DNA of 64,000 nucleotides from an uncultured Cyclobacteriaceae bacterium (GCA_947492745.1 CANLOE010000017.1:1-64000), one strand, 5' to 3'. Counted from the first letter of the stretch, positions 1 to 9,794 are shown. Made by a program: numbers and translations. The notes: generated from the sequence alone by a model not told the origin.

Positions 1-88
1 CGGTGCTACGCTGAATCCAAGAAAACGCCCTGATTCATTGCCATTTAAGTCCTCATGACGAAGTTCCAACGAACATTTTGGGTTTAAA
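1..88 (-). repeat. Truncated copy of hairpin-centred repeat (family C)
   Basis: Read on the minus strand this stretch matches 38513-38600 almost base for base: same end (AACCCAAAATG), same middle (GGAACTTCGTCATGAGG) and the first arm of the GCGTAGC hairpin. The window edge cuts it at the hairpin. The sequence to 335 has no gene; 231-250 (GGACAAAGATAGCAG) resembles the right part of the TIR element at 38720-38740, so it is probably more repeat debris. Confidence 0.75.
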
Positions 89-335
89 AATTGTACTTTT
101 CAAATTACACACCTGAACACGAATTCAATCTCTATACAAATCCTCGCATTTTTAAGGCTGTCTTAGAAGCTGTCCGGAAATTATATTTAAAATTTACTGC
201 TACCTCTTTTGGGCGCAAAATAGGACTGAACGGACAAAGATAGCAGTCTTACCTGCGATAGCTTCGATGAAACTACCATACATCAACAGAAGTATACCAG
301 AGCATAGAAAATCATACCTCTGTAGGGTCAAAAAA

Positions 336-875
336 TCAATGCTGTACAGGAACCTGAAGCTCTACCTCAAAATCATCGCCGACCATGAAACCTATAAATG
401 GGCCTTCGATGCCATAATCTTGGCGATTGATGGCAAAATTACCCTTAAACTCCCCCGTATTATCTTTTTGTGTAAAAGTGAATGGAATCGTCAGCACCTT
501 TTCTATACCATGTAAGGTCAGCATCCCTTTGGCTATGTATCCTTTCGGGGAGGAGTAAACTTCTGTGGAGATGAAGCGCGCCTTGGGAAAAGCATCCACA
601 TCGAACCAAGATGATCCTCTGGCATGTTTATCTTTCGTCTTGTTTCCTGTAGAAATAGTCCCTATGTCCAAGGTCACATCGAAACGCGCATCTTCCAAAT
701 GCTCTTCATCAAAAACAATAGTACCTTTCAGGCCACTCAGATGACCATCGGCACCCGACCCTGAAAAAGTTATCTTTGGATCACCTATAATATTCCAGTT
801 TTGAGACTGTGCCGCGGTTATCGTTATGGTACTGCACCATAGAACCAGTAGATAGAATAGTCTAGTTAGTTTCAT
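336..875 (-). CDS. YceI family protein, exported
   Basis: A 179-residue protein with an N-terminal signal peptide (start MKLTRLFYLLVLW, cleavage near AAQSQ) followed by a single YceI-like lipocalin-fold domain. Recognisable YceI features are the F-G-G-like core replaced by HLSGLKGTIVFD, the WFDVDAFPKARF block and the TLHGIEK-VLTIPF block. YceI proteins bind isoprenoid or other amphipathic ligands in the periplasm, so a link to galactan use is not evident. An in-frame start 18 codons upstream exists, but it would put a charged stretch in front of the signal peptide; the start at 875 has AAGGAAAA a few bases upstream. It stands alone, separated from its neighbours by repeats. Confidence 0.85.
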   Translation of the reverse strand: MKLTRLFYLLVLWCSTITITAAQSQNWNIIGDPKITFSGSGADGHLSGLKGTIVFDEEHLEDARFDVTLDIGTISTGNKTKDKHARGSSWFDVDAFPKARFISTEVYSSPKGYIAKGMLTLHGIEKVLTIPFTFTQKDNTGEFKGNFAINRQDYGIEGPFIGFMVGDDFEVELQVPVQH

Positions 876-1006
876 GTATTGATTTTCCTTATATATACCC
901 GTCAGAAAGGTACATACACTTTTGGCCAAAAGCCAAAGCGTCTTTCAAATATTTCCCCTCTACATTCAACCCGGATCATGCATTGAAAAATCTACTGTGG
1001 ATCTAA

Positions 1007-1165
1007 TACAAACTTAGCTTTTAAATATCGCCTATCTTCCTGTTCATTTTGCTTCACTCTGCGTTGACAATCCTCGGGATAGCGCTGCTATTCCTGCGGT
1101 TATCGCCTTGATTGAAACAAAATGACCCGCGGAATCTTATACGACATTTAAAACCTAAATTTGTA
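1007..1165 (+). mobile_element. Palindromic MITE-like element, family A copy 1
   Basis: A 159-bp imperfect palindrome. The ends are TACAAACTTAGC and the inverted GGTTTAGATTTGTA type (TACAAA...TTTGTA); the centre is the stem GGGATAGC-GCT-GCTATTCC. It is flanked on both sides by TAA (1004-1006 and 1166-1168), as expected of a 3-bp target duplication. Copy 2 follows immediately. No coding capacity. Confidence 0.85.
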
Positions 1166-1168
1166 TAA

Positions 1169-1328
1169 TACAAACTTAGCTTTCAAATATCGCCTATCTT
1201 CCTGTTCATTTTGCTTCACTCTGCGTTGACAGCCCTCGGGATAGCGCTGCTATCCCTGCGGTTATCGCCTTGATTGAAACCAAAATGACCAGCGGAATCT
1301 TATACGACATTTAAAACCCAAATTTGTA
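1169..1328 (+). mobile_element. Palindromic MITE-like element, family A copy 2
   Basis: 160-bp copy in tandem with copy 1, sharing the TAA between them (1166-1168) and flanked on the right by TAA (1329-1331). The central stem here is perfect (GGGATAGC / GCTATCCC). The tandem looks like one copy inserted at the target duplication of the other. Confidence 0.85.
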
Positions 1329-1406
1329 TAAAAGGTCCATTGTAAACAGGTCATATCTTTCTACTTCCATGGGCCAGGGCAGCAACTGGCTCAGTGCATA
1401 CGATAA

Positions 1407-1432
1407 GGGCATTGGAAACTTTTCCAATGCCC
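1407..1432. terminator. Perfect 12-bp hairpin, possible bidirectional terminator
   Basis: GGGCATTGGAAA pairs perfectly with TTTCCAATGCCC across a 2-base spacer. It lies about 80 bases beyond the stop of the minus-strand gene at 1513-3522. There is no clear T-run on either side, so it may be an mRNA 3'-end stabiliser rather than a classical terminator. Confidence 0.5.
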
Positions 1433-1512
1433 TATTGGTGGATTCAGTGCAAATCTGTGTGCCAAATGTTATAAGGTCCGTTGCATACGGTATCCTAAAC
1501 CCTAAATTTGTT

Positions 1513-3522
1513 TTACTTTTTCACAAACCTCAGTGGTGTGGCATCGTTGATCTTCAAGAAATAACTTCCCGCACGCAGCGAACTGATGATCATTATGGAT
1601 TCGGGGTTATCCTCGGTCACAACATTCACGATGATTTCTTTGACGATAGTTCCATTAGTGTCATAGATGCGCAGATGGTCACCTACCATCACTCCGGCAA
1701 CATGTAGGAAGTCCTGAGCAGGGTTAGGGTACATTTTCAAGGGCGATACGTCTATCAATTTGTTCATACGCGAGGTCAGAACAGTAGCATCAACTGCTGA
1801 CCAGGTGAAGGTTTCCCAAGTACCTATATCCGCTCGGGTTGTTTCCAATACCGCTCTTTTATTTTTACGCCTATTTACAGTGATGTACCTATTGTTTTTT
1901 GCAGAACGTAGTGCAAACTTACCTTCTCCCAAGTCTTCCCAGAAAAAACGTTGTTCAGCTCCTATGTCATTTCCACTGGCCTTGACGGAAGTAACATCCG
2001 ATTCATCGATACTGATATAACGATTGTTCTTCACGGCTTTCAGTGCCACATGACCTTGTCCGGCATCCTCTACCAAAAAGCGGGTCCATGTCCCTGTCCT
2101 GAAAGTCCTGGCATATAGTTTTTCAGTACCTTTCGTTTTATTGAAACTACCCCAGACATTCCTTCCATTACCTGCCGAGGTCAGGTGTATCACTGTACCT
2201 ATGGGAGCATTGGTATCGGGTACAGGGTCAGTACCGCCCTCAAGGTCAGCCTCGAACTGTATAACTTGTCCAGGGACCAGCCGATCACTTTCTATACTGA
2301 AACTAGGACTGGCTCCACCTGCCCGAACGGTGAAGGTCTTCGACTCTCCCGGCTGCAGGCCCTTTAGTGAAGTTTTGGACCTGACACCATTTACGGCAGG
2401 ATAGGCATCGTGGTACAAAGGAGCGATACCTTTATTGCCGATGGTCACTTCCGCTTCGTTCTCCGAAGTCCTGAAAGCCGTTACCTCAAACCTATATCCA
2501 GTCACCATAGAGGCCTGTTTTATCCTAGCGCGTGACCGCATGGGGTATTGGTCATTACCGATGATGTAGGTGAGATGGTATTGTATAGCGAAACTCTCAA
2601 AACTTCTACCATGGGGACCATTGGGCAAATCCAGGACATGCTCTTGGTCATAATCGTTGTAATAGCTGAATTCCCCTCCGCAGACCTGTGTCTGATACCG
2701 GTCTCTGCCATAGTAGAGCCAAGAAGACCTATTGTACTCTTCATCATCAATGGAGTGATTGATATGCATAAAGGAGTCATCAAAAAGGCCGAAACCGAGG
2801 TTTTTCAGATTACTATCCCTTCTGAATGGTGAGTAATTATCGGACTGTGCATCGATGGACAGACTCCATGGTGTCTCTTGGAAAAAACCATCGACTTCCT
2901 TCAAAAATTTACTTTGAAAACGCTTACTGGGGAAAGTCTTCCCTAGCTCTACGGGTCCTCTGTACAGGTGGTACTCGGCATAGGAACCAAAACCCAGTTG
3001 CAAGAAGGCGATACGGGCATCGTTATCATAGCGCTCTGCAAATGCTCTGTAAAACTCGATGGTGAAGTCTTCCAATTCCCTGCTCGACCAATCGGGAACG
3101 TAAGTGGACTTTCCTTCTACTGAAAGCACCCTATCGTCCTTACTATCGTTATAGTCCTTACTATCCCGCACATACTTGGGTACAGATGCCCGTGTCTGTC
3201 CGGGATAGGTATACCTAAATCTGAAAATGGCCTGATGCCCCCTACGTTTTACGGCTTCCAAGCGGTCGTCCACAGAGGACCAGTCGTATTTACCCCTTTC
3301 ATTGATGACGTCACTGTATACTAAATAAGAATACTCCAGCTGGACATCTTCACGAAGAGACTGGAGGGCCGATGTATTCTCCGACCAGAAAACAATACCT
3401 GTCATGGGCTGTACTTTATTGATCTCACCGTACAAAGGTCGGTCGGTCATGGTGGATTGTCCGAAGGCCATGGTACCAGCCAGCCATGCTAAAAATAATA
3501 CAAAAAATCTATTCTTTCTCAT
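1513..3522 (-). CDS. Secreted hydrolase-like protein with beta-trefoil and T9SS tail
   Basis: 669 residues. Signal peptide at 1-21 (ends AFGQ). Residues about 30-330 look like a TIM-barrel glycosidase-type domain (YDWSSVDDRLEAVKRRG followed by AIFRFRYTYPG), and about 340-420 (YHDAYPAVNGV, LKGLQPGES) resembles the DUF4832 type of domain found behind such barrels. Residues about 440-580 hold three repeats of a fascin/RICIN-like beta-trefoil (NNRYISI, NNRYITV, WETFTW). The C-terminus (about 597-669; MYPNPAQDFLHV) is a Por-type sorting tail, so the protein should be exported by the type IX system. I cannot assign a glycosidase family or catalytic pair. The context suggests a galactan-active or galactan-binding enzyme; that part is inference. 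Confidence 0.7.
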   Translation of the reverse strand: MRKNRFFVLFLAWLAGTMAFGQSTMTDRPLYGEINKVQPMTGIVFWSENTSALQSLREDVQLEYSYLVYSDVINERGKYDWSSVDDRLEAVKRRGHQAIFRFRYTYPGQTRASVPKYVRDSKDYNDSKDDRVLSVEGKSTYVPDWSSRELEDFTIEFYRAFAERYDNDARIAFLQLGFGSYAEYHLYRGPVELGKTFPSKRFQSKFLKEVDGFFQETPWSLSIDAQSDNYSPFRRDSNLKNLGFGLFDDSFMHINHSIDDEEYNRSSWLYYGRDRYQTQVCGGEFSYYNDYDQEHVLDLPNGPHGRSFESFAIQYHLTYIIGNDQYPMRSRARIKQASMVTGYRFEVTAFRTSENEAEVTIGNKGIAPLYHDAYPAVNGVRSKTSLKGLQPGESKTFTVRAGGASPSFSIESDRLVPGQVIQFEADLEGGTDPVPDTNAPIGTVIHLTSAGNGRNVWGSFNKTKGTEKLYARTFRTGTWTRFLVEDAGQGHVALKAVKNNRYISIDESDVTSVKASGNDIGAEQRFFWEDLGEGKFALRSAKNNRYITVNRRKNKRAVLETTRADIGTWETFTWSAVDATVLTSRMNKLIDVSPLKMYPNPAQDFLHVAGVMVGDHLRIYDTNGTIVKEIIVNVVTEDNPESIMIISSLRAGSYFLKINDATPLRFVKK

Positions 3523-3856
3523 CAGCTTTTTGTTTGTTTATTTGTTTTGATTTTCACAAATACGAACTAACTAGTTCATTTACAGAGACAATACTAACTG
3601 ATGTCATCGATAAGAGTGGGTATGGTTTCGTCCAGTTGCGGTATTAAACTTTTTTCTACGTGTATGAGGAGTCTAAAGCAACAATCACCCCAAAACTTTA
3701 TTACAGATTAGATTAATTACAATAAAACTCAATCATAATTATTCGTATCATTCTGTATATCAGGGTTTTAAATTAAGTTATTTAAAAATATAGATTATTC
3801 ATATAAAAAAAGCAACTCAAGGTGGGGATTACATGATTTGTCGCTTGATTGACTGT
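3523..3856. other. AT-rich intergenic region, nothing recognised
   Basis: No ORF, repeat or convincing promoter motif. It presumably carries the promoter of the minus-strand gene ending at 3522 and the 3' end of the receiver gene at 3857. Confidence 0.5.
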
Positions 3857-4270
3857 TTATATAAAGTGTGATGTGTACAAATCATTTATTTCTGTAATCA
3901 TTCTGCGCACCTCTCTTTTGTCGTAGTAGCGATGTACAAAAGGGTAATCTTTGAATTTATAGAGATATTCGAAATCGTCAAATGATGACCATATACAAAA
4001 AATACTATTTGGGTGAGCGGCATAAAACGTTTCATTATACAGCTCTAGGAAACCCACACTTTCGCTGTTGTTCATTTTCGCATCCATCACTATTACCTGA
4101 GGGAACCTAGCAGGATAGGCATCAAGGCTCTTCAGATAATTCCTCGTACTGCCAAAGTCTTCGAAGGCTTCTACATGAATATCGCTATCGATCAACTCAA
4201 AACTTCTTTTGATGATGAAATTATTGATATTTTCATCATCGATAGTCACTACGTTACTTATTTTACCCAT
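3857..4270 (-). CDS. Single-domain response-regulator-like receiver protein
   Basis: 137 residues, a receiver (REC) domain and nothing else. The acidic pair D11-D12, the phospho-acceptor D63 at the end of a hydrophobic strand (VIVMDAKM), the S95/S96 strand and K118 (YYDKREV) match the REC active-site pattern. There is no output domain, so it would act as a phospho-relay or by protein contact. No kinase gene lies next to it; the nearest histidine kinase modules are inside the HTCS proteins far downstream. Orphan single-domain REC proteins are common in Bacteroidota and often not part of the PUL. Confidence 0.75.
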   Translation of the reverse strand: MGKISNVVTIDDENINNFIIKRSFELIDSDIHVEAFEDFGSTRNYLKSLDAYPARFPQVIVMDAKMNNSESVGFLELYNETFYAAHPNSIFCIWSSFDDFEYLYKFKDYPFVHRYYDKREVRRMITEINDLYTSHFI

Positions 4271-4698
4271 TATTAATACACTAAAAGTTCAGAACTATCG
4301 ACCATATGATGATGATTTTACGATTGTAGTACCCTATTCATTTAGAATATCCGATGTTCACCGAATCGTAAAGAAATCGAGAAAAAAAGACCTACTGTCA
4401 AAAACTCATCACTACATCCCCACACGTTATTTTAGGGAGGAGGTCATTTCGAAACATCTTACTCGTTATAAAAACGAAGCTGTTCATGAGTTCATGGAAC
4501 AGAACGGTTTCTTATCGGTGACCTTTATCCTATCCTCAAGCACAATCGGCCCACAATCAAGAGGGTCGTACCTTTAAAACACCCTTGTCCGCCACAATGA
4601 CGCCCTACTCTCTTCCAATGATTTGGAATGGCCCACTACCCAGCTCAATGTTAATTTTTTGGGGCCTACCGATAATCACAAATAAATACTTTTAAGAT
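4271..4698. other. Intergenic region, nothing firm
   Basis: 428 bases without a supported gene. A 98-codon open stretch on the plus strand (about 4284-4577) lacks a credible start and is not called. Confidence 0.4.
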
Positions 4699-6231
4699 TT
4701 ATTCACTCTTTGTTTTCAATATATCAGGGGGCCTCTCTTCCAGCGTTATCCTGAAGGCTATTGGTTTTTTACCCAGATTGCCTTTGGGCAATCTAATGAG
4801 CAACCGGTCCTTTTGGACTTCCCAATCCAGAGTCACATCCTTACCCAGAATCGATATAGTGCGAACAGGTTCCTGAACGATATGGTTTTCACTCCCAAAA
4901 GCACTTAGGGAAAGAAACTCTTGAGCCTCTTCTGCTTTTAACCAAAATGCATAGACCTGCTGTCCTTTTCGGGTATAACGAATATCCCTAGAGGTAAAAC
5001 CCTGCTCTTTGGTATTGCCATGCAGTACCAGTTTGGCATTGGTCGGTCCTTGGCCAAATACCGTAAAAGGGCGTGTACCATAGATGCCTTCTCCATGGAC
5101 ACGCAGCCAAGTACCGATCTGCTTGAGAATACTGACCTGTCCTTCGGATATCCGGCCTTCTTTATCCGGGGCAACATTGAGCAGAAGACAACCGTTTTTA
5201 CTGACGATATCCACAAGATCTTGTATATATGCCTCGGCGGGACGCATCTCATAATTATTGGTCCAGCCCCAGCGCCACCCCCCCAGAGACATATCGGTCT
5301 GCCAGGGCAGTTCTCTGATCCTATCCAACTTGCCACTTTCCACATCCAGTACGGCAGCACCATCGGGTACCGGCTTATAATCGATATTTTTGTAGTTCAA
5401 TACGACTTCCTGATTATTTTCGATACCCTGATTGTAATAGTTGGCAATAACCTTTTTTCTATGATTCTCGTATTCCGGTTCGCTGAATCCCAAATCAAAC
5501 CAGAACAGGTCGGGCCGGTAGTGCTGCATCATGTCCATGGTCCTTACATACCAGTGTTCTATAAAATCAGGAGCCGCAGGTGACCAAGGGTCATGAGCTG
5601 CTCCGTAGAAATCCTTTAGCTTTGGGTCCATCGTTTCATAGCCTTTTTCATAGGTCCACCAGTGCCAGCCATAAGCATAATGCGAGGACATGCCTACTTT
5701 CAGTCCTTTGTTTCGAGCAGCTGCAAACAGCTCTCCTACAATATCCCTCTTCGGTCCCATGTTCACCGCATTCCATCGGGTAATATTCGACCTGTACATA
5801 GCAAAACCATCACAATGTTCGCCCACAGGCACAACATACCTCGCTCCTGCTTCTACGAAGAGGTCTATCCACTGTTCTGCGTCGAACCTCTTGGCCTTGA
5901 ACTGAGGTATGAACTTGGTATATCCATATTTTTCAAGAGGCCCATAGTTTTCTATATGGTACTTATAAGCTTTTGAGGGTTTATCCGTAGGATTACCCGC
6001 AGCATCCTTTGTATTTTTCTTATGCATGTGATATCCATACCACTCACTTTCAAAGGCAGGTACGGTAGTAGGTCCCCAGTGGATGAAAATGCCGAATTTG
6101 GCATCCCTAAACCACTCAGGGGTACGGTAGTTCTTCAGGGACGTCCAGTCAGGCGCATAGCGCTCTTGACAAAAACCGGCATGCCCTAAAATAAGCAGGG
6201 CTATTATAGAGAATAAATTCTTTTTGTTCAT
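4699..6231 (-). CDS. GH29 exo-alpha-L-glycosidase (fucosidase / L-galactosidase type)
   Basis: 510 residues from MNKKNLFSII, with a signal peptide ending AGFCQ; an upstream in-frame ATG at 6252 adds seven polar residues and is less likely. The family GH29 hallmarks are present: PEWFRDAKFGIFIHWG near residue 40-53, the EHCDGFAMY block near 139, and the nucleophile Asp246 in LFWFDLGFS. GH29 enzymes are retaining exo-alpha-L-fucosidases, but members in porphyran loci release L-galactose. The window has an L-galactose-type catabolic cluster starting 840 bases away in the divergent direction, so L-galactosidase is the favoured reading (inference). A paralogue lies at 40671-42215 with about the same length and block order; this one has a type I signal peptide, the other is a lipoprotein. 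Confidence 0.88.
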   Translation of the reverse strand: MNKKNLFSIIALLILGHAGFCQERYAPDWTSLKNYRTPEWFRDAKFGIFIHWGPTTVPAFESEWYGYHMHKKNTKDAAGNPTDKPSKAYKYHIENYGPLEKYGYTKFIPQFKAKRFDAEQWIDLFVEAGARYVVPVGEHCDGFAMYRSNITRWNAVNMGPKRDIVGELFAAARNKGLKVGMSSHYAYGWHWWTYEKGYETMDPKLKDFYGAAHDPWSPAAPDFIEHWYVRTMDMMQHYRPDLFWFDLGFSEPEYENHRKKVIANYYNQGIENNQEVVLNYKNIDYKPVPDGAAVLDVESGKLDRIRELPWQTDMSLGGWRWGWTNNYEMRPAEAYIQDLVDIVSKNGCLLLNVAPDKEGRISEGQVSILKQIGTWLRVHGEGIYGTRPFTVFGQGPTNAKLVLHGNTKEQGFTSRDIRYTRKGQQVYAFWLKAEEAQEFLSLSAFGSENHIVQEPVRTISILGKDVTLDWEVQKDRLLIRLPKGNLGKKPIAFRITLEERPPDILKTKSE

Positions 6232-7069
6232 AGATAAAATCTCTGCTGACAATTATGCTATATACCGAATTGGGTACAGACCATATACCAAGGGAGTACT
6301 CTTTCTTACCGTTTTTCATCAACAGGCCTTGGAAGCCATAAATACACTACGGCAGTTGGATAAAAAAACTCTTAAAATAATTGCATAACAGTCTATAAGA
6401 AATGCCACATAAAACCCAATGTTCCGTACACCTCCATGTAAATGGACCCGAACAGTACTTCAGGTCCGAAGGTATTTTCCAAAAAAAACGGACATATCTT
6501 TTTCAGACCGGTTCATTATCGTTTTTTTTTATAAAAAGCGATATCATATACAGGTTGTTCGCTTTGGGTAAACTGACAAAAGCTAGACTTGGCTTCTTTC
6601 GTGAATTTCCCCTACGCCTTTGGTCATAAATGACAAAAGCCATTGACTTATATCACTTTAAATATTATTCATATTGGTTTTAATAGAAATACTCTGAATT
6701 AAACTTATTAAATTTGTACTTCTTCCGAAAGCCCCATAGATTACAACTGATCATTTGTTATAGCAAAAGGGTAATTAAGAACCCTAAAGTGTATCATTGC
6801 CCCCTCTCGCTACCCCATCAAATCAAACGGGCAAACCATATGTTATAGCAATTGATACATTCGATATGTTCCCTCTGGATTTAATTGACCTTCTTTGCAC
6901 AAGTGATTTTCAAATTCACTGGCAAGGATTCAATATTCGAAACTCATAATTATAATGAGGATTGTTTTACTACGGCCCGGTCAACGGTATTCGTCTAAAA
7001 GTAGCGATACAAATAGGCGGCTTATGAGGCTGTATTAAATAGTTACAATTTTTTATCTGTGTAGATTTC
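6232..7069. promoter_or_regulatory. Divergent intergenic region with a weak promoter candidate
   Basis: 838 bases between the minus-strand GH29 and the plus-strand catabolic cluster. TAAATTTG at 6709-6716 fits the Bacteroidota -7 box (TAnnTTTG) in the plus direction, but no TTG box stands at the usual distance upstream, so it is only a candidate. No repeats of the three families and no credible ORF were found. Confidence 0.3.
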
Positions 7070-8080
7070 ATGAAATATATAGTTTGTAAAGAACCGGGAA
7101 ATTTTGAGATGGGCGAGAAAGCTGCTCCCATTAGAAAGAACGGTGAGGCCTTACTCCAAATCCGCAAGGTAGGTATTTGCGGGACGGATCTTCACGCTTA
7201 TGCGGGGAATCAGGCATTTTTCAGTTACCCAAGAATACTTGGGCATGAGTTGGCCTCCGAAGTTCTCGAAATCGACTCGAACCCCAAAGGTATCTCCAAA
7301 GGCGATAAAGTCGTTGTCATACCTTATATCAATTGTGGGCAGTGTGTGGCTTGTCTGGCAGGGAAGACCAATTGTTGTACGCAGATGAAAGTATTGGGCG
7401 TGCATACTGACGGGGGCATGCAAGAGCAGATTACCGTTCCCGTAGAGCTACTGATACCGGCAGAACGGCTCAGCTATGAAGAAATGGCCATTGTTGAACC
7501 TTTGGCTATCGGAGCTCATGCCTTGAGAAGAGCAAAGGTTAGCAGTGATGAGACCATAGTGGTACTGGGCTGTGGCCCTATAGGCATAGGCATTATCAAA
7601 CTGGCATTGGTCGATGGTGTACGGGTGATTGCCATAGATAGAAATCAACAACGCCTTGATTACGCAAAAAACATAGGTGCGAATGAGGTAGTCCTAGCCG
7701 ATGGGCAAGCCATCGACAACGTTTCTCAACTCACCAATGGAGATATGGCCACTGCCGTTTTTGATGCCACAGGTCATCGGGCTGCGCTAGAGTCAGGCCC
7801 TAGGTACATGGCACATGGCGGTAGGTTCGTTCTTGTAGGACTTTCAAAAGATGAACTCTCTTTTAGCCACCCTTATATCCATGCTAAAGAGGCGACACTT
7901 ATGTGCAGTAGGAACGCTACGATGGAAGATTTCGAAAAAGTTATTGCCCTCCTCACCAAAGGACAATTCCCTACCGGTTCTTTCATAACACATACGGTCA
8001 AACTATCGGAGATGATCGAACACTTCGATACTTGGCTGGATATTAACAATAACGTTATCAAAGCCACTGTTGATTTTTGA
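7070..8080 (+). CDS. Zn-dependent alcohol dehydrogenase, probable L-galactonate 5-dehydrogenase
   Basis: 336 residues, medium-chain dehydrogenase. Catalytic zinc ligands C37 (GICGTD), H59-E60 (GHE) and the structural-zinc cysteines C89, C92, C95 and C103 are all present; the Rossmann motif is GCGPIGIG near 167. It belongs to the threonine/sorbitol/LgoD-like branch, which oxidises a secondary hydroxyl of a polyol or aldonate with NAD. It opens a plus-strand run (45 bases before altronate dehydratase, which is 13 bases before tagaturonate reductase). In E. coli LgoD makes D-tagaturonate from L-galactonate, and the product would feed directly into the next two enzymes here; this substrate is inferred from context. 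Confidence 0.85.
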   Translation: MKYIVCKEPGNFEMGEKAAPIRKNGEALLQIRKVGICGTDLHAYAGNQAFFSYPRILGHELASEVLEIDSNPKGISKGDKVVVIPYINCGQCVACLAGKTNCCTQMKVLGVHTDGGMQEQITVPVELLIPAERLSYEEMAIVEPLAIGAHALRRAKVSSDETIVVLGCGPIGIGIIKLALVDGVRVIAIDRNQQRLDYAKNIGANEVVLADGQAIDNVSQLTNGDMATAVFDATGHRAALESGPRYMAHGGRFVLVGLSKDELSFSHPYIHAKEATLMCSRNATMEDFEKVIALLTKGQFPTGSFITHTVKLSEMIEHFDTWLDINNNVIKATVDF

Positions 8081-8125
8081 TTTTTTTTGTAATATCGATG
8101 ATCGATATTACAAATCTACAACCTT

Positions 8126-9781
8126 ATGCAGAAACCATTTATTCAAATACATCCCGAGGATAATATTCTTGTGGCCATAGAGCATCTCGGGAAAGGGATG
8201 TCCATTGAGCATCAAAGCATATCACTGACATTAAATGATGATATTGCTGCGAAGCACAAGTTCTCCCTTGTCGATATTTCCGAAGGTAGTCCTGTTATTA
8301 TGTATGGAGGACTGGTAGGGAAAGCCGTGAAGGATATATCTCAGGGAGACCCTATTACAGTGAAGAATATTGTTCATGCTTCCGCGGAATACAGCATTGG
8401 CCATCAAGAAACAATGTGGGACAGTCCTGTTGTAGATCGGTGGGCCGATGCTACCTTTCGTGGTTACCACCGAAATGACGGGAAGGTAGGTACCGCTAAT
8501 TACTGGTTGGTCATCCCATTGGTTTTCTGTGAAAACAGAAATATTGATTTATTGAAGCGTATTTTGAACAAGGCCTTGGGCTATGCTCCCATTGAAGACA
8601 GTAGTAATATCAGCATTGCCCCACTTATCGAAGCCTACCAACAGGGTAGCACGATAGAAGAACTGCTCCAAATACCTTTGCAATCAAAACGCAAAGAGCA
8701 CTCCATAGACCGTGTGTTTCCCAACGTGGATGGCATCAAGTTCCTGAACCATGATGGTGGTTGTGGAGGAATACGACAGGATGCCGAGGTACTGTGCCGA
8801 TTATTGGCCGGGTATCTTGCCCATCCCAATGTCGGCGGGGCCACTGTCTTAAGCTTAGGCTGTCAGAATGCGCAGATATCACTGCTGGAAACTGCATTGA
8901 AAGACATCGCTCCGGACTTTGACAAACCACTGTTCGTACTTGAGCAACAACAAAGCGATAGTGAACGAGATTTTATGGAGCAGGCGGCACGACAGACTTT
9001 CCAGGGGCTTATCCAAGTCAATAAAGTCAAGCGGGAACCTGCCCCGCTCCACCACCTGACCCTTGGGCTGGAATGCGGAGGATCTGATGGATTTTCCGGT
9101 ATTTCTGCCAATCCGGTATTGGGACATACTACAGATCTATTGGTAGCTCTTGGTGGTACTGCCATCCTATCGGAATTTCCGGAACTCAATGGTGTAGAAC
9201 AGGCATTGGTCAACAGATGCCAACAGCAGCAGGATGCAGAAAAGTTTGTCGACCTCATGCGCCGATACTCTGCGAGAGCAGAAGCTGTAGGTTCGGGGTT
9301 CGATAGCAACCCATCGCCCGGAAATATCAAGGATGGCCTGATTACCGATGCCATGAAATCCGCCGGCGCAGCAAAAAAGGGAGGTACTTCTCCCGTCGTG
9401 GCGGTACTGGACTATGCCGACCAGGTACGGAAAAACGGATTGAACCTGCTCTGTACTCCCGGCAATGATGTGGAAAGCACTACCGGTCTAGTAGGCTCCG
9501 GTGCTAATCTGGTCTGTTTTACCACAGGACTGGGTACTCCTACGGGCAACCCCATTGCACCGGTAATAAAAATCTCCAGTAACAATCGGCTCGCGAGAAA
9601 AATGGCCGATATCATTGACTTTAATACAGGAGGTATCGTTACCGGAGAAGAAACTATCGAAAACAAAGGTATGGCACTACTGGACTATATCATTCAAGTC
9701 GCCAGTGGAGAGCATACTACGGCCGCACAGCGATTGCAGCAGGATGACTTCATCCCTTGGAAAAGAGGTATTTCACTATAA
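8126..9781 (+). CDS. uxaA: Altronate dehydratase
   Basis: 551 residues, full length for UxaA. An N-terminal SAF domain (about 5-95) is followed by the large catalytic region (GD_AH_C; from about 105) with GYHRNDGKVGTANYW, the Cys/Asp-rich NHDGGCGGIRQD near 208-220, LECGGSDGFSG and the C-terminal GNDVESTTGLVGSG. It removes water from D-altronate to give 2-keto-3-deoxy-D-gluconate (KDG), needing iron or manganese in the cytoplasm. There is no uronate isomerase (UxaC) nearby, so the substrate is unlikely to come from galacturonate; tagaturonate made by the upstream dehydrogenase is the better source. Confidence 0.93.
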   Translation: MQKPFIQIHPEDNILVAIEHLGKGMSIEHQSISLTLNDDIAAKHKFSLVDISEGSPVIMYGGLVGKAVKDISQGDPITVKNIVHASAEYSIGHQETMWDSPVVDRWADATFRGYHRNDGKVGTANYWLVIPLVFCENRNIDLLKRILNKALGYAPIEDSSNISIAPLIEAYQQGSTIEELLQIPLQSKRKEHSIDRVFPNVDGIKFLNHDGGCGGIRQDAEVLCRLLAGYLAHPNVGGATVLSLGCQNAQISLLETALKDIAPDFDKPLFVLEQQQSDSERDFMEQAARQTFQGLIQVNKVKREPAPLHHLTLGLECGGSDGFSGISANPVLGHTTDLLVALGGTAILSEFPELNGVEQALVNRCQQQQDAEKFVDLMRRYSARAEAVGSGFDSNPSPGNIKDGLITDAMKSAGAAKKGGTSPVVAVLDYADQVRKNGLNLLCTPGNDVESTTGLVGSGANLVCFTTGLGTPTGNPIAPVIKISSNNRLARKMADIIDFNTGGIVTGEETIENKGMALLDYIIQVASGEHTTAAQRLQQDDFIPWKRGISL

Positions 9782-9794
9782 ACCATAAACTACT

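Noticed and set aside
1081-1328. CRISPR array suggested by repeated segments
   Set aside because: Repeats are about 160 bp, palindromic and dispersed, without regular short repeats and spacers, and no cas genes are present.
4209-4577. Plus-strand ORF of 122 codons antisense to and beyond the receiver gene
   Set aside because: Its first 20 codons are the shadow of the receiver gene, there is no other start, and the remainder has no recognisable domain.
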